Assembly (NCBI GenBank): GCA_025356435.1
Contig: JANXSY010000104.1
Span: forward strand, 29,889 to 93,888
Source: Isosphaeraceae bacterium
Lineage (GTDB): Bacteria > Planctomycetota > Planctomycetia > Isosphaerales > Isosphaeraceae
Direction: 5' to 3'
Length of the DNA stretch: 64,000 nt
In this document: piece after piece, positions 53,692 through 62,865 of the stretch
Layout of the letters: the number at the start of each line of letters is the position of its first letter
Numbering within the stretch: the first letter of the stretch is position 1
The notes under the pieces: generated by a model
The model's database searches: none
Told to the model about the DNA's origin: nothing
Seen by the model: the letters and a program-made list of their open reading frames with translations, nothing else
Program-made: the position numbers and the translations under genes

Positions 53692-54858
53692 GTGATTGAC
53701 GGCCCGCAGGCTCGGAAGACGACCCGGAGGCGATCATTCCCGGCAGGGCTGCTGGGGATGCTCGCGCTGGTCATCATCGTCGAGTCTGGGTTGAACCAAT
53801 ACGACCGCCACCTGACGCCGCTCGCGGCGAGCAACTGGCGGCAGACGGGTGCCCTGGCCGCGACCGCCGCGGTGCGAGTCGACGTGCTCTTTTTCGGGGA
53901 TAGCCTGGTCAAGACGGGTCTGATCCCTGCCGTCTTCGAAGAGAGACACCGGATCACGTCGTACAACCTGGCCTTGCTTGGTGCCCCGCCTCCCGCGAGC
54001 TATTTCCTGTTCCGGCGTGCCCTCGACGCCGGCGCGACGCCGCGAGCCGTCGTCATCGACGCCATGCCCTCGATTCTGATGGCGGGCGACGTGTTGACCA
54101 ATCCGCGCGAATGGGCGGAGCTCATCGGCCTTGGCGACGTGTTCGAACTCGCGAGGGGAGAGAGAGACACGAGGGTCATCTCTTATCTCCTGATGAGCCG
54201 CTTCGTGCCGTCGATTCGGTATCGCTTAGACATTGCCAGTACGATTGCGGACGTCTTCAAATCTCGTCCTTCGACTTCTGATGACGCGGTGCCCTGGTTA
54301 ACGCTTCACGCTCGGCAGCAGTCGGTCAATCGGGGGGGGTATCTCAACCCGCCGACGCCGAGCCGCTCGGGGGCCGATCCTCGGCCGAACGGGGCCGTCT
54401 CGCAAGAAGAGAGGTCGTTCTGCTATCCCGAGATGTGGTGGGGGCGGCCGGGGAACCTCGTCTTTCTGGAGCGGTTCATAGCGCTCGCCGAGTCGAGGTC
54501 GATCCCGGTCTTCTTCCTCCTACCGCCGATCCATCCCGGAGTTCAGTCGGAACGCGAACGGCTCGGGATCGAGGCGACATACATCGCGTTGATTCGACGC
54601 ATCCACAAGCGATTTCCCTCGATGGTCGTGATCGATGCCCGTCATTCGGGCTTCGACCACGGCCTATTCTGGGACGCCTTCCACCTCGGCCGGGAAGGGG
54701 CGACGGCACTGAGCCAAGGTGTCGCCGACGTGATCGCCGCTCGACTCGATGGCCCCGCTGATCCCGATCGATGGGTCACCCTGCCGGCGTTCAATGAGGC
54801 CCCCAGCCGGGTCGCGATTGAGGATGTGAACGAGTCGCGGGCGAGACTGCGCCGCTGA
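53692..54858 (+). CDS. SGNH-fold O-acetylation partner protein 1 (AlgJ/AlgX/PatB-like)
   Basis: One N-terminal membrane anchor (LLGMLALVIIVE) and an exported SGNH domain: nucleophile block FFGDSLVKTG (S71) and DAFHLGREGA (D328, H331). The YNLALLGAPPPASYFLF block fits block II. The GTG at 53692 has GAGGGA six bases upstream and is preferred to the ATG at 53668. It should accept acetyl from the MBOAT protein and place it on an exported glycan. The next gene is a divergent paralogue. Confidence 0.85.
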   Translation: MIDGPQARKTTRRRSFPAGLLGMLALVIIVESGLNQYDRHLTPLAASNWRQTGALAATAAVRVDVLFFGDSLVKTGLIPAVFEERHRITSYNLALLGAPPPASYFLFRRALDAGATPRAVVIDAMPSILMAGDVLTNPREWAELIGLGDVFELARGERDTRVISYLLMSRFVPSIRYRLDIASTIADVFKSRPSTSDDAVPWLTLHARQQSVNRGGYLNPPTPSRSGADPRPNGAVSQEERSFCYPEMWWGRPGNLVFLERFIALAESRSIPVFFLLPPIHPGVQSERERLGIEATYIALIRRIHKRFPSMVVIDARHSGFDHGLFWDAFHLGREGATALSQGVADVIAARLDGPADPDRWVTLPAFNEAPSRVAIEDVNESRARLRR

Positions 54859-54921
54859 AGAGGAGACGGTGATGGAGAGACGGACCTTGCAAGGCCCTCG
54901 AATGATGGGGAGTGCTCGCCG

Positions 54922-56070
54922 ATGATGGACGAAACGCGACCGACGAAGCGCGGTGCATGGCCGCTCGGCCTGATCGGCATGCTCGCGCTCGTCGCCCTCA
55001 CCGAGCGTTATATCTCGAAGCGAGACACCGACCTCGGGACGATGTATTCAATCGAGTGGCGTATGACGGGCGAGGCGGTGAAACGCCAGGCCCCGCTTGC
55101 CAAGATTTGCTGCTTCGGCACGAGCCTCACCCGCATGGGCGTCGCGCCGAGGGTGCTCGAAGCGGAGCTGGGAAAGCCCACCTATAACTTCGCGCTCAGC
55201 GGTGGCCAGCCATTCGCGAGTTATACGATGTTCTCGCATGTGCTCTCGGCGGGCGGCAAGCCCGAGGCGATCGTGGTCGAATTCAAGTGGTCAGCGCTTG
55301 GAGTTGACTACGCCTGGAACGAACGTGTCTTGCCCGAGATGGCGACGCTGGGCGACCTCGCGGGGTTTGCCTTCACCGCACGCGACCCGATCTTCTTCGC
55401 TCGACTCTTCCTCGTCTCAAAGTTCCATTCGTATCGCTGCCGAGAGGAGATCCGCGCGAATATTCTGGCGGCGATCCACGGCAAAGAGCCGAAGCGGAAC
55501 CACGAGCGCGCGATCATGGCCCGCAATGCCCTGGTGAATAAGGGGGCGAACCACTCGCCGAAAAACGACTTCAAGGGGGCGATCAACCCCGACGAGCCGT
55601 ACCTGTTCCCCAAGGATTGGAAGTGCCACCCGATCTCAGAACTCTATATCCACCGGATGTTTGACCTCGCGGCGTCGCGAAATATCCCTGTCTTCTGGCT
55701 CCTGCCGCCGGTCGCGCCTCAGACGCTGGCGCGGCGGATCGAGATCGGGGCCGAGGACCGATTCACCGACTTCATCAAGTCGGTCAGCGGGAAGCATCCC
55801 GGTGTGACTGTCGTCGACGCCCGCTACTCGAAGTTCGCAGTCGACGCCTTCATTGACACGACCCACCTCAATCGCGACGGCGCGGTCGCCCTCACGACGG
55901 CGCTGGCGAAGACAATCGGCGAGGGGCTCGGTATGCCTCGATCCACGACCGGACTCTGGGTCAGCCTGCCCGACTATCGCCCCCTTGACGCTTCGAAGGT
56001 TGAGGACATGGGGCAGACGCTGGCCTCGCTCTGGAAAGAGAAGGAACTGGCGAGGAAAGCCCGAAGGTGA
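54922..56070 (+). CDS. SGNH-fold O-acetylation partner protein 2
   Basis: 382 residues, again with an N-terminal anchor (LIGMLALVALTE), nucleophile block CFGTSLTRMG (S68, T for D in GDS) and DTTHLNRDGA (D312, H315). YNFALSGGQPFASYTMF matches block II of its neighbour, so the pair arose by duplication, but overall similarity is limited. Two possibilities are a different position on the glycan or a relay with partner 1. GGGGAG precedes the double ATG at 54922/54925. Confidence 0.85.
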   Translation: MMDETRPTKRGAWPLGLIGMLALVALTERYISKRDTDLGTMYSIEWRMTGEAVKRQAPLAKICCFGTSLTRMGVAPRVLEAELGKPTYNFALSGGQPFASYTMFSHVLSAGGKPEAIVVEFKWSALGVDYAWNERVLPEMATLGDLAGFAFTARDPIFFARLFLVSKFHSYRCREEIRANILAAIHGKEPKRNHERAIMARNALVNKGANHSPKNDFKGAINPDEPYLFPKDWKCHPISELYIHRMFDLAASRNIPVFWLLPPVAPQTLARRIEIGAEDRFTDFIKSVSGKHPGVTVVDARYSKFAVDAFIDTTHLNRDGAVALTTALAKTIGEGLGMPRSTTGLWVSLPDYRPLDASKVEDMGQTLASLWKEKELARKARR

Positions 56071-56158
56071 TCGAGACTCGATGCGATTGACACGAATGGG
56101 GCGATCCGATACGACTCGCCCTGGAGATCGGATTGGTCCGAGGCAGGGAGGCGAGGAG

Positions 56159-57292
56159 ATGCAGGAGCAGGCCCGCGAAGAGACCGACCGACCCTGCGTC
56201 TACGTTGAGGCCGAGCCGTTTGCATGGCGATGGTTCGCGGGGATTCCCCGCTACACGGCCCGCCTCTGCCTGGCTCTCGCCGCGCAAGGGGTCGACGTAC
56301 GATTCTTCCATCGCGGCGAGGAGATCGAGCCGATGTCTCGATTGAACTGGTCGCAAGATCAGGACATCGAACTCTGGGCGCGACGGGTCTGGCACGGTGA
56401 GCGGAGGCCGCTCGGCACGCCTCCCTCGTCGAGCGTGGGGCTCTATTGCGGCGTAAGGCCTGAGGGTGGACGACTCTTCCCGTTCGAGGTGAGCGTGGTC
56501 CACGACCTCTGCCCGCTCGTCGTCGGCTGGACGTTTCCCGAAGCTGCGCGATGGGGGTTCGAGAAGTTCTTCTCGGAAGACCTGATTGACAGCGACGTCG
56601 CGATCGCCGTCTCGCAATCGACCAAGGCGGATGCGGCGTGGCTCTCGCCGATGCCGCAAGAGCGGATCACGGTGGCGCAGTCGGGCATGAGTCTCTGCCT
56701 CAAGACGCACCGGCACTCGGGACGGGTCCGCAGGTCGCCGAAGATCGGACTGGCCGTCTCGACGGTGGAGCCGAGGAAGAATGCCGGGTTCCTGATCGAC
56801 TGGTTCCATCAGACGAAGGAACTCCCCCCTGACATGGAATTGTGGTGGGTCGGCCGGATGGGCTGGCTGACATCGCGCACGGAGCTGAAGCGGATCACCC
56901 GGCCTCCCGGGGGCCGTCGCGTCCGGTTCCTGGGCAACGTCTCTGACGCCGCGCTCTGCAAGCTCTATCGCAAGGCGTCGTGGTCGATCTATCCGTCGGT
57001 CTACGAGGGGTTCGGGTTCCCGGTCGTTGACTCGCTCCGGCACGGCACGCCGGTCCTCACGAGCGCGAACAGCTCGATCCGCGAGTTCCAGCACGAGGGG
57101 GTCTACTTCTTTGACCCGCGTGACGCCTCGACCGTTGACCGTGCCTGGCGCGAGTTCCAGGGCCACGGCGGCGGGGTGATTGATTCCGAGGAATTGCTTG
57201 GCCGATACGACTGGGAACGGGTCGCGCGGGCTGTCCTTGATGCCCACGCCAGGTCGCGCGGGGTCCCCCCGGCGATTGTTCGAGCAGCCTGA
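56159..57292 (+). CDS. Glycosyltransferase family 4 (inverted-repeat type start chosen by RBS)
   Basis: The ATG at 56159 follows GGGAGG (56146-56151) by seven bases; an open frame upstream to 55853 overlaps the SGNH gene and is not conserved. The 377 residues form a GT-B fold: GIPRYTARLCLALAAQGVDV in the acceptor half, VSTVEPRKN and SVYEGFGFPVVDSLRHGTPVLTS in the donor half. The E-x7-E motif reads E-x7-D, a mild deviation. It probably extends the glycan before export. It is followed by a double GT4 gene 39 bases downstream. Confidence 0.88.
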   Translation: MQEQAREETDRPCVYVEAEPFAWRWFAGIPRYTARLCLALAAQGVDVRFFHRGEEIEPMSRLNWSQDQDIELWARRVWHGERRPLGTPPSSSVGLYCGVRPEGGRLFPFEVSVVHDLCPLVVGWTFPEAARWGFEKFFSEDLIDSDVAIAVSQSTKADAAWLSPMPQERITVAQSGMSLCLKTHRHSGRVRRSPKIGLAVSTVEPRKNAGFLIDWFHQTKELPPDMELWWVGRMGWLTSRTELKRITRPPGGRRVRFLGNVSDAALCKLYRKASWSIYPSVYEGFGFPVVDSLRHGTPVLTSANSSIREFQHEGVYFFDPRDASTVDRAWREFQGHGGGVIDSEELLGRYDWERVARAVLDAHARSRGVPPAIVRAA

Positions 57293-57331
57293 TTCAAGAG
57301 GGTGTTCACAGCCCACGGAAGGGGAGAGATC

Positions 57332-59854
57332 GTGAGGATCGCTATCGAAGTCTTTGGCACTCAATCGGAGAGCCGGCATCGCGGGGTCGGCCGGTATACC
57401 TATGAGTTCGTCAACGCCCTGCTCGACCTCGATTGCGGTCACGAATTCCTCCTCTACGCCCAGGACGGCGCACCGACCGACTACCTTCCCGGGGGCGGCC
57501 GTGCTGAGGTGAGGATGCTCCGGCCTGATCCGGCCTATGGCGAGCGGATTCTCTCCGACTCCTTCCGTCGCCTGCTCGGCACCAACCCCGACGGGATCGA
57601 TCTTCTGCTCCTGACGAATCCCTCGGAGCTGCGATTCGACTACGTCCCCCCCGCCCCTCCGCTGAGTGGGATCAAGCTTGCCTCGATCGTCTACGACCTT
57701 GTCCCGCTGCTCTTCCCCGAGCATTATATCGACCGCTGGCCCGGCCCCGAATATGCCCGGCTCTACTTCCGTGGGCTCGAGCGGCTTAAACGCTACGACG
57801 CCTTTCTGGCGATCTCGGCCGCGACCCGCGACGACTTCATTAATCATCTTGGCATCGACTCTGCCCGAGTGACCAACATCCGCGCGGCGAGCGACGGGTC
57901 GTTCTTTACACCCGCCCCGGCGCACGCCGATCGCAAGACGATTGATCGACTCGGGATCGTCGGGCCGTTCGTCTACTCGATGGGGGCGATGGAGTATCGC
58001 AAGAACCTCTGGGGCCTGATCGAGGCGTTCGCCGGACTTCCCGAACCGCTGCGGTCGAATCATCAGCTTGTCTTGACGTATGCACCCAATCCCGACGAGG
58101 CTGACCAGATCCGCTCGTTCGCCAGACGGCTCGGCGTCTTCGACCGGCTTGTCTTGACTGGCCGGATCGACGACGAGACCCTGCGGGCGCTCTATCGAGG
58201 CTGCGCGACGTTCGTCTTCCCGTCGCGATACGAAGGGTTTGGCCTGCCGGTCCTTGAGGCGATGCACTGCGGTGCGCCGGTGATCGCGGGGAATAATTCG
58301 TCGCAGGTCGAGATCGTCGGCACGGCCGGATTGCTCGCAGACGCCGCCAGCGCCGATGACATGCGGGGCAAGCTCGAATCGGTGCTCGGCAACCCGACCC
58401 TCGCGGCCGACTTCCGCCGCCAGGCCCCGCGCAAGGCGGCTGAGTTCGATTGGAAGAGCACCGCCGAGCTTGCACTCGGCGGATTGGAGCGGATCGAGCC
58501 GCGCAGGCGTCTGAGGGTCGATCGCCCCCATTCCGAACGCCCCCGGATCGCCTTCTTCTCGCCGCTGCCCCCGTTGCTCTCGGGCATCTCCGACTACTCG
58601 GTCCGGCTGATCGAGGCGTTGAAGGCGCACTACATGATCGACGTCTACCACGACTCGGGCTACATGCCCGAGATCAAGCTCCGCTCGCTCGACTTCGCCT
58701 GCCACGACCACCGCCTCTTCCATCGCAACGCGGCGATCCTTGGCTATCGCGCCGTCGTCTACCAGATGGGCAACTCGCCGCTTCACAAGTATATGTACGA
58801 GAATATGCCGCTCTATCCGGGTCTCGTCACGCTTCACGACTTCAGCCTTGCCGGGTTTCGGTACTGGGACGCGATGGTGAACGGTCGGGGGCACGACTCG
58901 TTCCGCGACGAGCTGGCGGCCTACGACCCTGCCGCCGCCGAGCGGTTCGGCCCGATGCTCGACCGGTGGTCGAAGCAGGAGGGCGGGGTGGTCGAGGCGT
59001 GCGGACGGGAGCGGCTTTTCGTCAATCAGCGGATCTTCGCGCATGCCACCGGGTTGGTCTTCCACTCCCCCTGGTGCGTCGAACAGGCGAGTCGGATCTA
59101 TCCCGAGTACGACCGCGAGATGACAGTTGTTCCTTATGGAGCGACCGTGGCGGCGGTCTCACCGGCTCGGCGAGCCGAGATCCGCGACCGTTACGGGATA
59201 CCGCAATCGGCCCTGGTCGTTGGCAACTTTGGGCTGGTCCATTCGACCAAGATGAACGTCGAGTCGCTCCGAGCCTTCGCACCGCTCGCCGGTCGCGACC
59301 CGTCAGCCTTGTTCGTTATCGTCGGCCCGGAGTATGACGACGGGGCGTCACGCGAGGCGGTCGCCGCGCTGGGGATCGAGACACGAGTTCGTTTTCTAGG
59401 GGCGAAGCCGGCGAGCGAGTTCGTCGAAATTGTCGCGGCGGCCGACATCGGCCTGAATCTTCGCCGCCCGCCGACGAACGGCGAGACATCATCATCACTC
59501 CTCGACCTGCTCCGCCAGGGCATTCCCTCGATCATCACCGACGTCGGCACCTTCGCTGACTTCCCCAACCGCGCAGTGCGGAAGCTTCCCTGGGTCGACG
59601 AGTCGAGTCAGGACCTGCTCACGCGAACCCTCCTCGATCTTGCCGAGAGTCGCGCCGCTCGCGAAGCGCTGGGCGCTGCGGCGATGGCCTACGTCCGCGA
59701 TCGGCACGATTGGTCGCACGTTGCGTTGCTCTACGTCGCGGCGATCGAGGCGTCCCTCCGTGACAAGGCCGAAGGTAAGGTCGCCGTCGCGAAGTCCCCG
59801 CATTTCCGATTCGGCAAGGCCGGCGAGTTGCGTGTCGATCGGATCAGCAGCTAA
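57332..59854 (+). CDS. Double glycosyltransferase: two fused GT4 domains
   Basis: 840 residues from GTG 57332, with GGGGAGAG just upstream. Domain 1 (1 to about 400) has HRGVGRYTYEFV, MEYRKNLWGLIEAF and FPSRYEGFGLPVLEAMHCGAPVIAG (E-x7-E intact). Domain 2 (about 415-835) begins again with RIAFFSPLPPLLSGISDYS and has VGNFGLVHSTKMN and PTNGETSSSLLDLLRQGIPSIITDVG. Domain 2's acceptor half has a PPLLSGISDYS loop seen in mannosyl/rhamnosyl transferases. Such fusions can add two successive sugars. The gene sits between the single GT4 and the second coiled-coil gene. Confidence 0.9.
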   Translation: MRIAIEVFGTQSESRHRGVGRYTYEFVNALLDLDCGHEFLLYAQDGAPTDYLPGGGRAEVRMLRPDPAYGERILSDSFRRLLGTNPDGIDLLLLTNPSELRFDYVPPAPPLSGIKLASIVYDLVPLLFPEHYIDRWPGPEYARLYFRGLERLKRYDAFLAISAATRDDFINHLGIDSARVTNIRAASDGSFFTPAPAHADRKTIDRLGIVGPFVYSMGAMEYRKNLWGLIEAFAGLPEPLRSNHQLVLTYAPNPDEADQIRSFARRLGVFDRLVLTGRIDDETLRALYRGCATFVFPSRYEGFGLPVLEAMHCGAPVIAGNNSSQVEIVGTAGLLADAASADDMRGKLESVLGNPTLAADFRRQAPRKAAEFDWKSTAELALGGLERIEPRRRLRVDRPHSERPRIAFFSPLPPLLSGISDYSVRLIEALKAHYMIDVYHDSGYMPEIKLRSLDFACHDHRLFHRNAAILGYRAVVYQMGNSPLHKYMYENMPLYPGLVTLHDFSLAGFRYWDAMVNGRGHDSFRDELAAYDPAAAERFGPMLDRWSKQEGGVVEACGRERLFVNQRIFAHATGLVFHSPWCVEQASRIYPEYDREMTVVPYGATVAAVSPARRAEIRDRYGIPQSALVVGNFGLVHSTKMNVESLRAFAPLAGRDPSALFVIVGPEYDDGASREAVAALGIETRVRFLGAKPASEFVEIVAAADIGLNLRRPPTNGETSSSLLDLLRQGIPSIITDVGTFADFPNRAVRKLPWVDESSQDLLTRTLLDLAESRAAREALGAAAMAYVRDRHDWSHVALLYVAAIEASLRDKAEGKVAVAKSPHFRFGKAGELRVDRISS

Positions 59855-59867
59855 GGAGTCGCACCCT

Positions 59868-60107
59868 ATGAAACGTCTCGTCAAGCGAATGCTTCGCGAC
59901 CTGTACCGACGCACCGAATTCATCCGCCGTCCGCTCCGCGAGGAGTTGGAGGCCAACCTCAAGACGTGTGTCGCAGGCTCGTTTGACGAGGTGCGACTTG
60001 TGATGGAAGACCTCGTCGCCGAGGTCTACCGGCTTCAGCATCAGGTTGCGGAGTTGAGGGACGAGGTCTCACGCCTCAACGAAGCAGAATGTGTCGAAGC
60101 ATCCTGA
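59868..60107 (+). CDS. Short coiled-coil protein B of the glycan locus
   Basis: 79 residues from ATG 59868, preceded nine bases upstream by AAGGAG. It begins MKRLVKRMLRDLY and EFIRRPLREEL, clearly related to the start of the protein at 48196, and ends in a coiled coil (VMEDLVAEVYRLQHQVAELRDEVSRL). It is 14 bases after the double glycosyltransferase, so the two are probably co-translated. It lacks the C-terminal part of protein A. A longer upstream frame overlaps the glycosyltransferase and is rejected. No known family. Confidence 0.75.
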   Translation: MKRLVKRMLRDLYRRTEFIRRPLREELEANLKTCVAGSFDEVRLVMEDLVAEVYRLQHQVAELRDEVSRLNEAECVEAS

Positions 60108-60127
60108 TCCAACCCCCACCGGATGCG

Positions 60128-61684
60128 TTACGACCATGAAAACGCTCCGGCCGGTCGGTCGTTGATCCGTCCCAGGGCCGATCGGAGCGAGTCGGCAACG
60201 TCTTCGACGGCGGACCCTTCGGCGAGTTCCCGGCGTGCTGAGGCCGACATCGCTTCGTAGCGGCGCGGGTCGTGCTCGGCGATCCGGGCGCTTTCGACCA
60301 GTCGATCGCGGAGGTCGGACCAGACGACCCGGTTCCAGGTCGTCGCGTGTTTGGCCCGGGCGTCGTTCGGCCAGGCGGTCGGCTCGGGGTGCGAGAGCAA
60401 GGGGAATCCGACGCTCTCGTTGACCCGCTCGCCCAGCATCGAATGGCGTGGGGCGATCGCGGGCCGACCTGAGGCGAGGGACTCCGCCAGGAAGAGCGAC
60501 CATCCCCGCGATCGGCCTGCCTCGACGGCATAACTCGTGGCGCGGCCGAGTTCGAGCCGGTCGGCATCGTCGATCTCGCCCGTGACGACGACGATGCGAC
60601 AGCGGTATTCGATCTGAGGGCGAGTGCAGACCTGGGCCAACCGTTCCAGGTCAAGGACCTCGCGGAGTGGGGTCGTGACGAGCCGGATGAGCAGGGTAAT
60701 GTCGGGCCGGTCGTGGAAGGCGTGGATTGCTGCGGACATCAGGTCGGCGTCGTCGATCGTCGGGTCGGATTCGTCGATGTTGATCGAATAGACCAGGCCC
60801 GAGAGGGTGAGCGGGAGCGGATCGAGGGGTCTGTCGGCGGGCGGGGTGGTCGGCAAAGGGCGACGGCCCGTGAGGCGGTTCTTCAACCCCTTGAGCTTCC
60901 GGTGGGCCTCATCGCTGATCCAGCCCCCGACGAATCGCCGATAGCCGGCCCGGGCGATGGTGCCGAAGAGAAAGACCGGGTTGGGCCTTCGGAGCATCGG
61001 CGCGACGCGATGCCGGTAGCCGTCGATCTTGTGGATCGTCGCGTTGCTCAGGTAGGGCTTGAGCCTTCGGAGCGGCCGACGGCCCATCATGACCACCCGG
61101 CTCGACCAGGATGCGGCGGGCCGCTCGCCTGTGATCGCGAGCGGTTCGACCGTGAGCGTCTCGTCGACTTCGAGTTCGCCCAGGATCAGGTGGGGCACCG
61201 TAACCGTGATCGGCAGGCCATGACCCCAGGTCGGTAGGTCAGACCAGCCCGCGCGAGGAGGGGGCGGGATGACAGCGATCGGGGTCTCAACGCCGGCCTT
61301 GCGGAACGCCTCGGCGGTGAAATGCGACGGGGCGAGGATAAGGTCGGCGCGGCTGGCGACGCGGGCCCAGTTCATCCGGCCGTTGCACTGGAGGTCTTCG
61401 GCGGGGATGTCAGGGTAATCCCAGAGAGGGAGGAGAATCGTCGGCACGGCGGGGGTAAGATAACAATCCTGGACCAGCCCGATCGCGAGGTGAATCGCGC
61501 GCGAACCGGCAGCCTCGACCTCGGCCGCCCTGTAGGCGAGCGAGCTTTCGGGCTGCTTGACCCGTTGCCATGCCCCGAGGCGTTCGATCGCCGGCGTGAG
61601 CGAGCCGAACACGTCTTCGGCGGCCTGACCGCCTCGGGTGCTCACCAGGAAAGTGATCGGGCGTGGCGATCGGTCGACGTTCAC
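60128..61684 (-). CDS. GT4-like glycosyltransferase, minus strand
   Basis: 518 residues with a GT-B layout: TFLVSTRGGQAAEDVFGSL at the start, ADLILAPSHFTAEAFRKAGV, a variable middle, and a donor half with FLAESLASGRPAIAPRHSML. Residues 170-330 are an unusual insert rich in R and P. The GTG at 61684 has GGGGAG nine bases upstream and is preferred to an ATG at 61783 that adds 33 non-conserved residues. It converges with coiled-coil gene B (20 bases between stops) and would be transcribed separately. Confidence 0.78.
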   Translation of the reverse strand: MNVDRSPRPITFLVSTRGGQAAEDVFGSLTPAIERLGAWQRVKQPESSLAYRAAEVEAAGSRAIHLAIGLVQDCYLTPAVPTILLPLWDYPDIPAEDLQCNGRMNWARVASRADLILAPSHFTAEAFRKAGVETPIAVIPPPPRAGWSDLPTWGHGLPITVTVPHLILGELEVDETLTVEPLAITGERPAASWSSRVVMMGRRPLRRLKPYLSNATIHKIDGYRHRVAPMLRRPNPVFLFGTIARAGYRRFVGGWISDEAHRKLKGLKNRLTGRRPLPTTPPADRPLDPLPLTLSGLVYSINIDESDPTIDDADLMSAAIHAFHDRPDITLLIRLVTTPLREVLDLERLAQVCTRPQIEYRCRIVVVTGEIDDADRLELGRATSYAVEAGRSRGWSLFLAESLASGRPAIAPRHSMLGERVNESVGFPLLSHPEPTAWPNDARAKHATTWNRVVWSDLRDRLVESARIAEHDPRRYEAMSASARRELAEGSAVEDVADSLRSALGRINDRPAGAFSWS

Positions 61685-61880
61685 GTTCGGGCTCCCCGGG
61701 CACGGGCGTGCAGGCAGGCGCGACGCCGTCGCTGACTTAGGAAAGCGGACCTTATTGCGATCGCGGATTTTGGTCAACCGCAATCGACCGAAACGTCATC
61801 CAGACGGGGCTTTGACTCAGCCCCCAATCCTGTGCGTGATACCCAGATTTCGACCGACGATTCCCGAGGAATGAAGAGCA

Positions 61881-62762
61881 ATGGCCGATCGATCCCCCGG
61901 CGCGAGGCTCCGCGAGGCCTGGACAGCGCACCCGATCATGATCCCCGGGGCCTTCAACGCCCTGACCGCCCGGATGGCCGAACGGCTCGGATTCGAGGCT
62001 GTTTATCTCTCGGGAGGTGCCCTCTCGGCGGGATGGGCGGGCTTGCCCGATATCGGCCTGCTCTCCGTCAACGAATTCGCCGAGGCGGCGCGGGTACTGG
62101 TGAGCGCGACCTCTCTGCCCGTGCTCTGCGACGCCGATACTGGGTTCGGCGAGGCAATCAACGTGGAGCGGACCGTCCGCCTCTACGAAACCGCAGGCGC
62201 GGCGGGCTTGCATCTCGAAGACCAGATCATGCCCAAACGCTGCGGGCACCTCTCGGGCAAGACGCTGGTCGAATCAAAGGCGATGGAGGCCAAGATCCGC
62301 GCCGCGACCTCTGCCCGCCACGACCCCGACTTCGTGATCATCGCCCGGACCGACGCCCGATCGGTCGAGGGGTTCGATGCGGCGGTCAGCCGGGCGCGGG
62401 CCTATCTCGTGGCAGGGGCCGATATGATTTTCCCTGAGGCGCTCGAATCAGCCGCCGAGTTCGCCGAGTTCGCGCGGCTCGTGAATGCACCCCTGATCGC
62501 AAACATGACGGAGTTCGGCAAGTCGCCTTTGCTCAACTTTGCCGACCTGGCCGAGATGGGCTATCGGGCCGTGCTCTATCCGCTGACCCCCTTCCGCGCC
62601 GCGATGAAGGCGGCCGAGCAGACTCTGGCGAGCCTGAAGCGGGAAGGCACGCAACGCGGAGAGGTTGACCGAATGCTCAGCCGGATCGATCTTTATGATC
62701 TGATCGGCTACACCGACTGGGAGGCGCGAGACCGCGCTCATTTTGGGGGCGATCCCGTCTGA
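61881..62762 (+). CDS. prpB: Isocitrate lyase/PEP mutase superfamily (methylisocitrate lyase-like)
   Basis: 293 residues of a TIM barrel with YLSGGALSA, VLCDADTGFGE (metal-binding D84/D86), HLEDQIMPKRCGHL (C121 as catalytic acid) and VIIARTDARSVEGFD. These match methylisocitrate lyase. It splits 2-methylisocitrate to pyruvate and succinate. The MmgE/PrpD protein at 50717 could act in the same route; no prpC is seen. Related oxaloacetate/PEP-type hydrolases cannot be ruled out. Confidence 0.85.
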   Translation: MADRSPGARLREAWTAHPIMIPGAFNALTARMAERLGFEAVYLSGGALSAGWAGLPDIGLLSVNEFAEAARVLVSATSLPVLCDADTGFGEAINVERTVRLYETAGAAGLHLEDQIMPKRCGHLSGKTLVESKAMEAKIRAATSARHDPDFVIIARTDARSVEGFDAAVSRARAYLVAGADMIFPEALESAAEFAEFARLVNAPLIANMTEFGKSPLLNFADLAEMGYRAVLYPLTPFRAAMKAAEQTLASLKREGTQRGEVDRMLSRIDLYDLIGYTDWEARDRAHFGGDPV

Positions 62763-62837
62763 CGGTTTTGCCGATTATCTCATCTTCGTTCCAATAGCAT
62801 GTCCAGACTCAGCAAACCTCCCGCAATCGTCTGACCG

Positions 62838-62865
62838 TTGATTCACTCACCTATTCTGGTAGGAT
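62838..62865 (+). promoter_or_regulatory. Candidate sigma-70-type promoter upstream of rny
   Basis: TTGATT (62838-62843) and TAGGAT (62860-62865) are separated by 16 bases. If used, it would make a leader of more than 650 bases before rny or drive a small transcript. Confidence 0.4.

Noticed and set aside
55961..59065. A 1034-codon open frame on the minus strand
   Set aside because: It lies antisense to the SGNH and GT4 genes, has no domain and is explained by the strong GC bias at third codon positions, which keeps antisense frames open.
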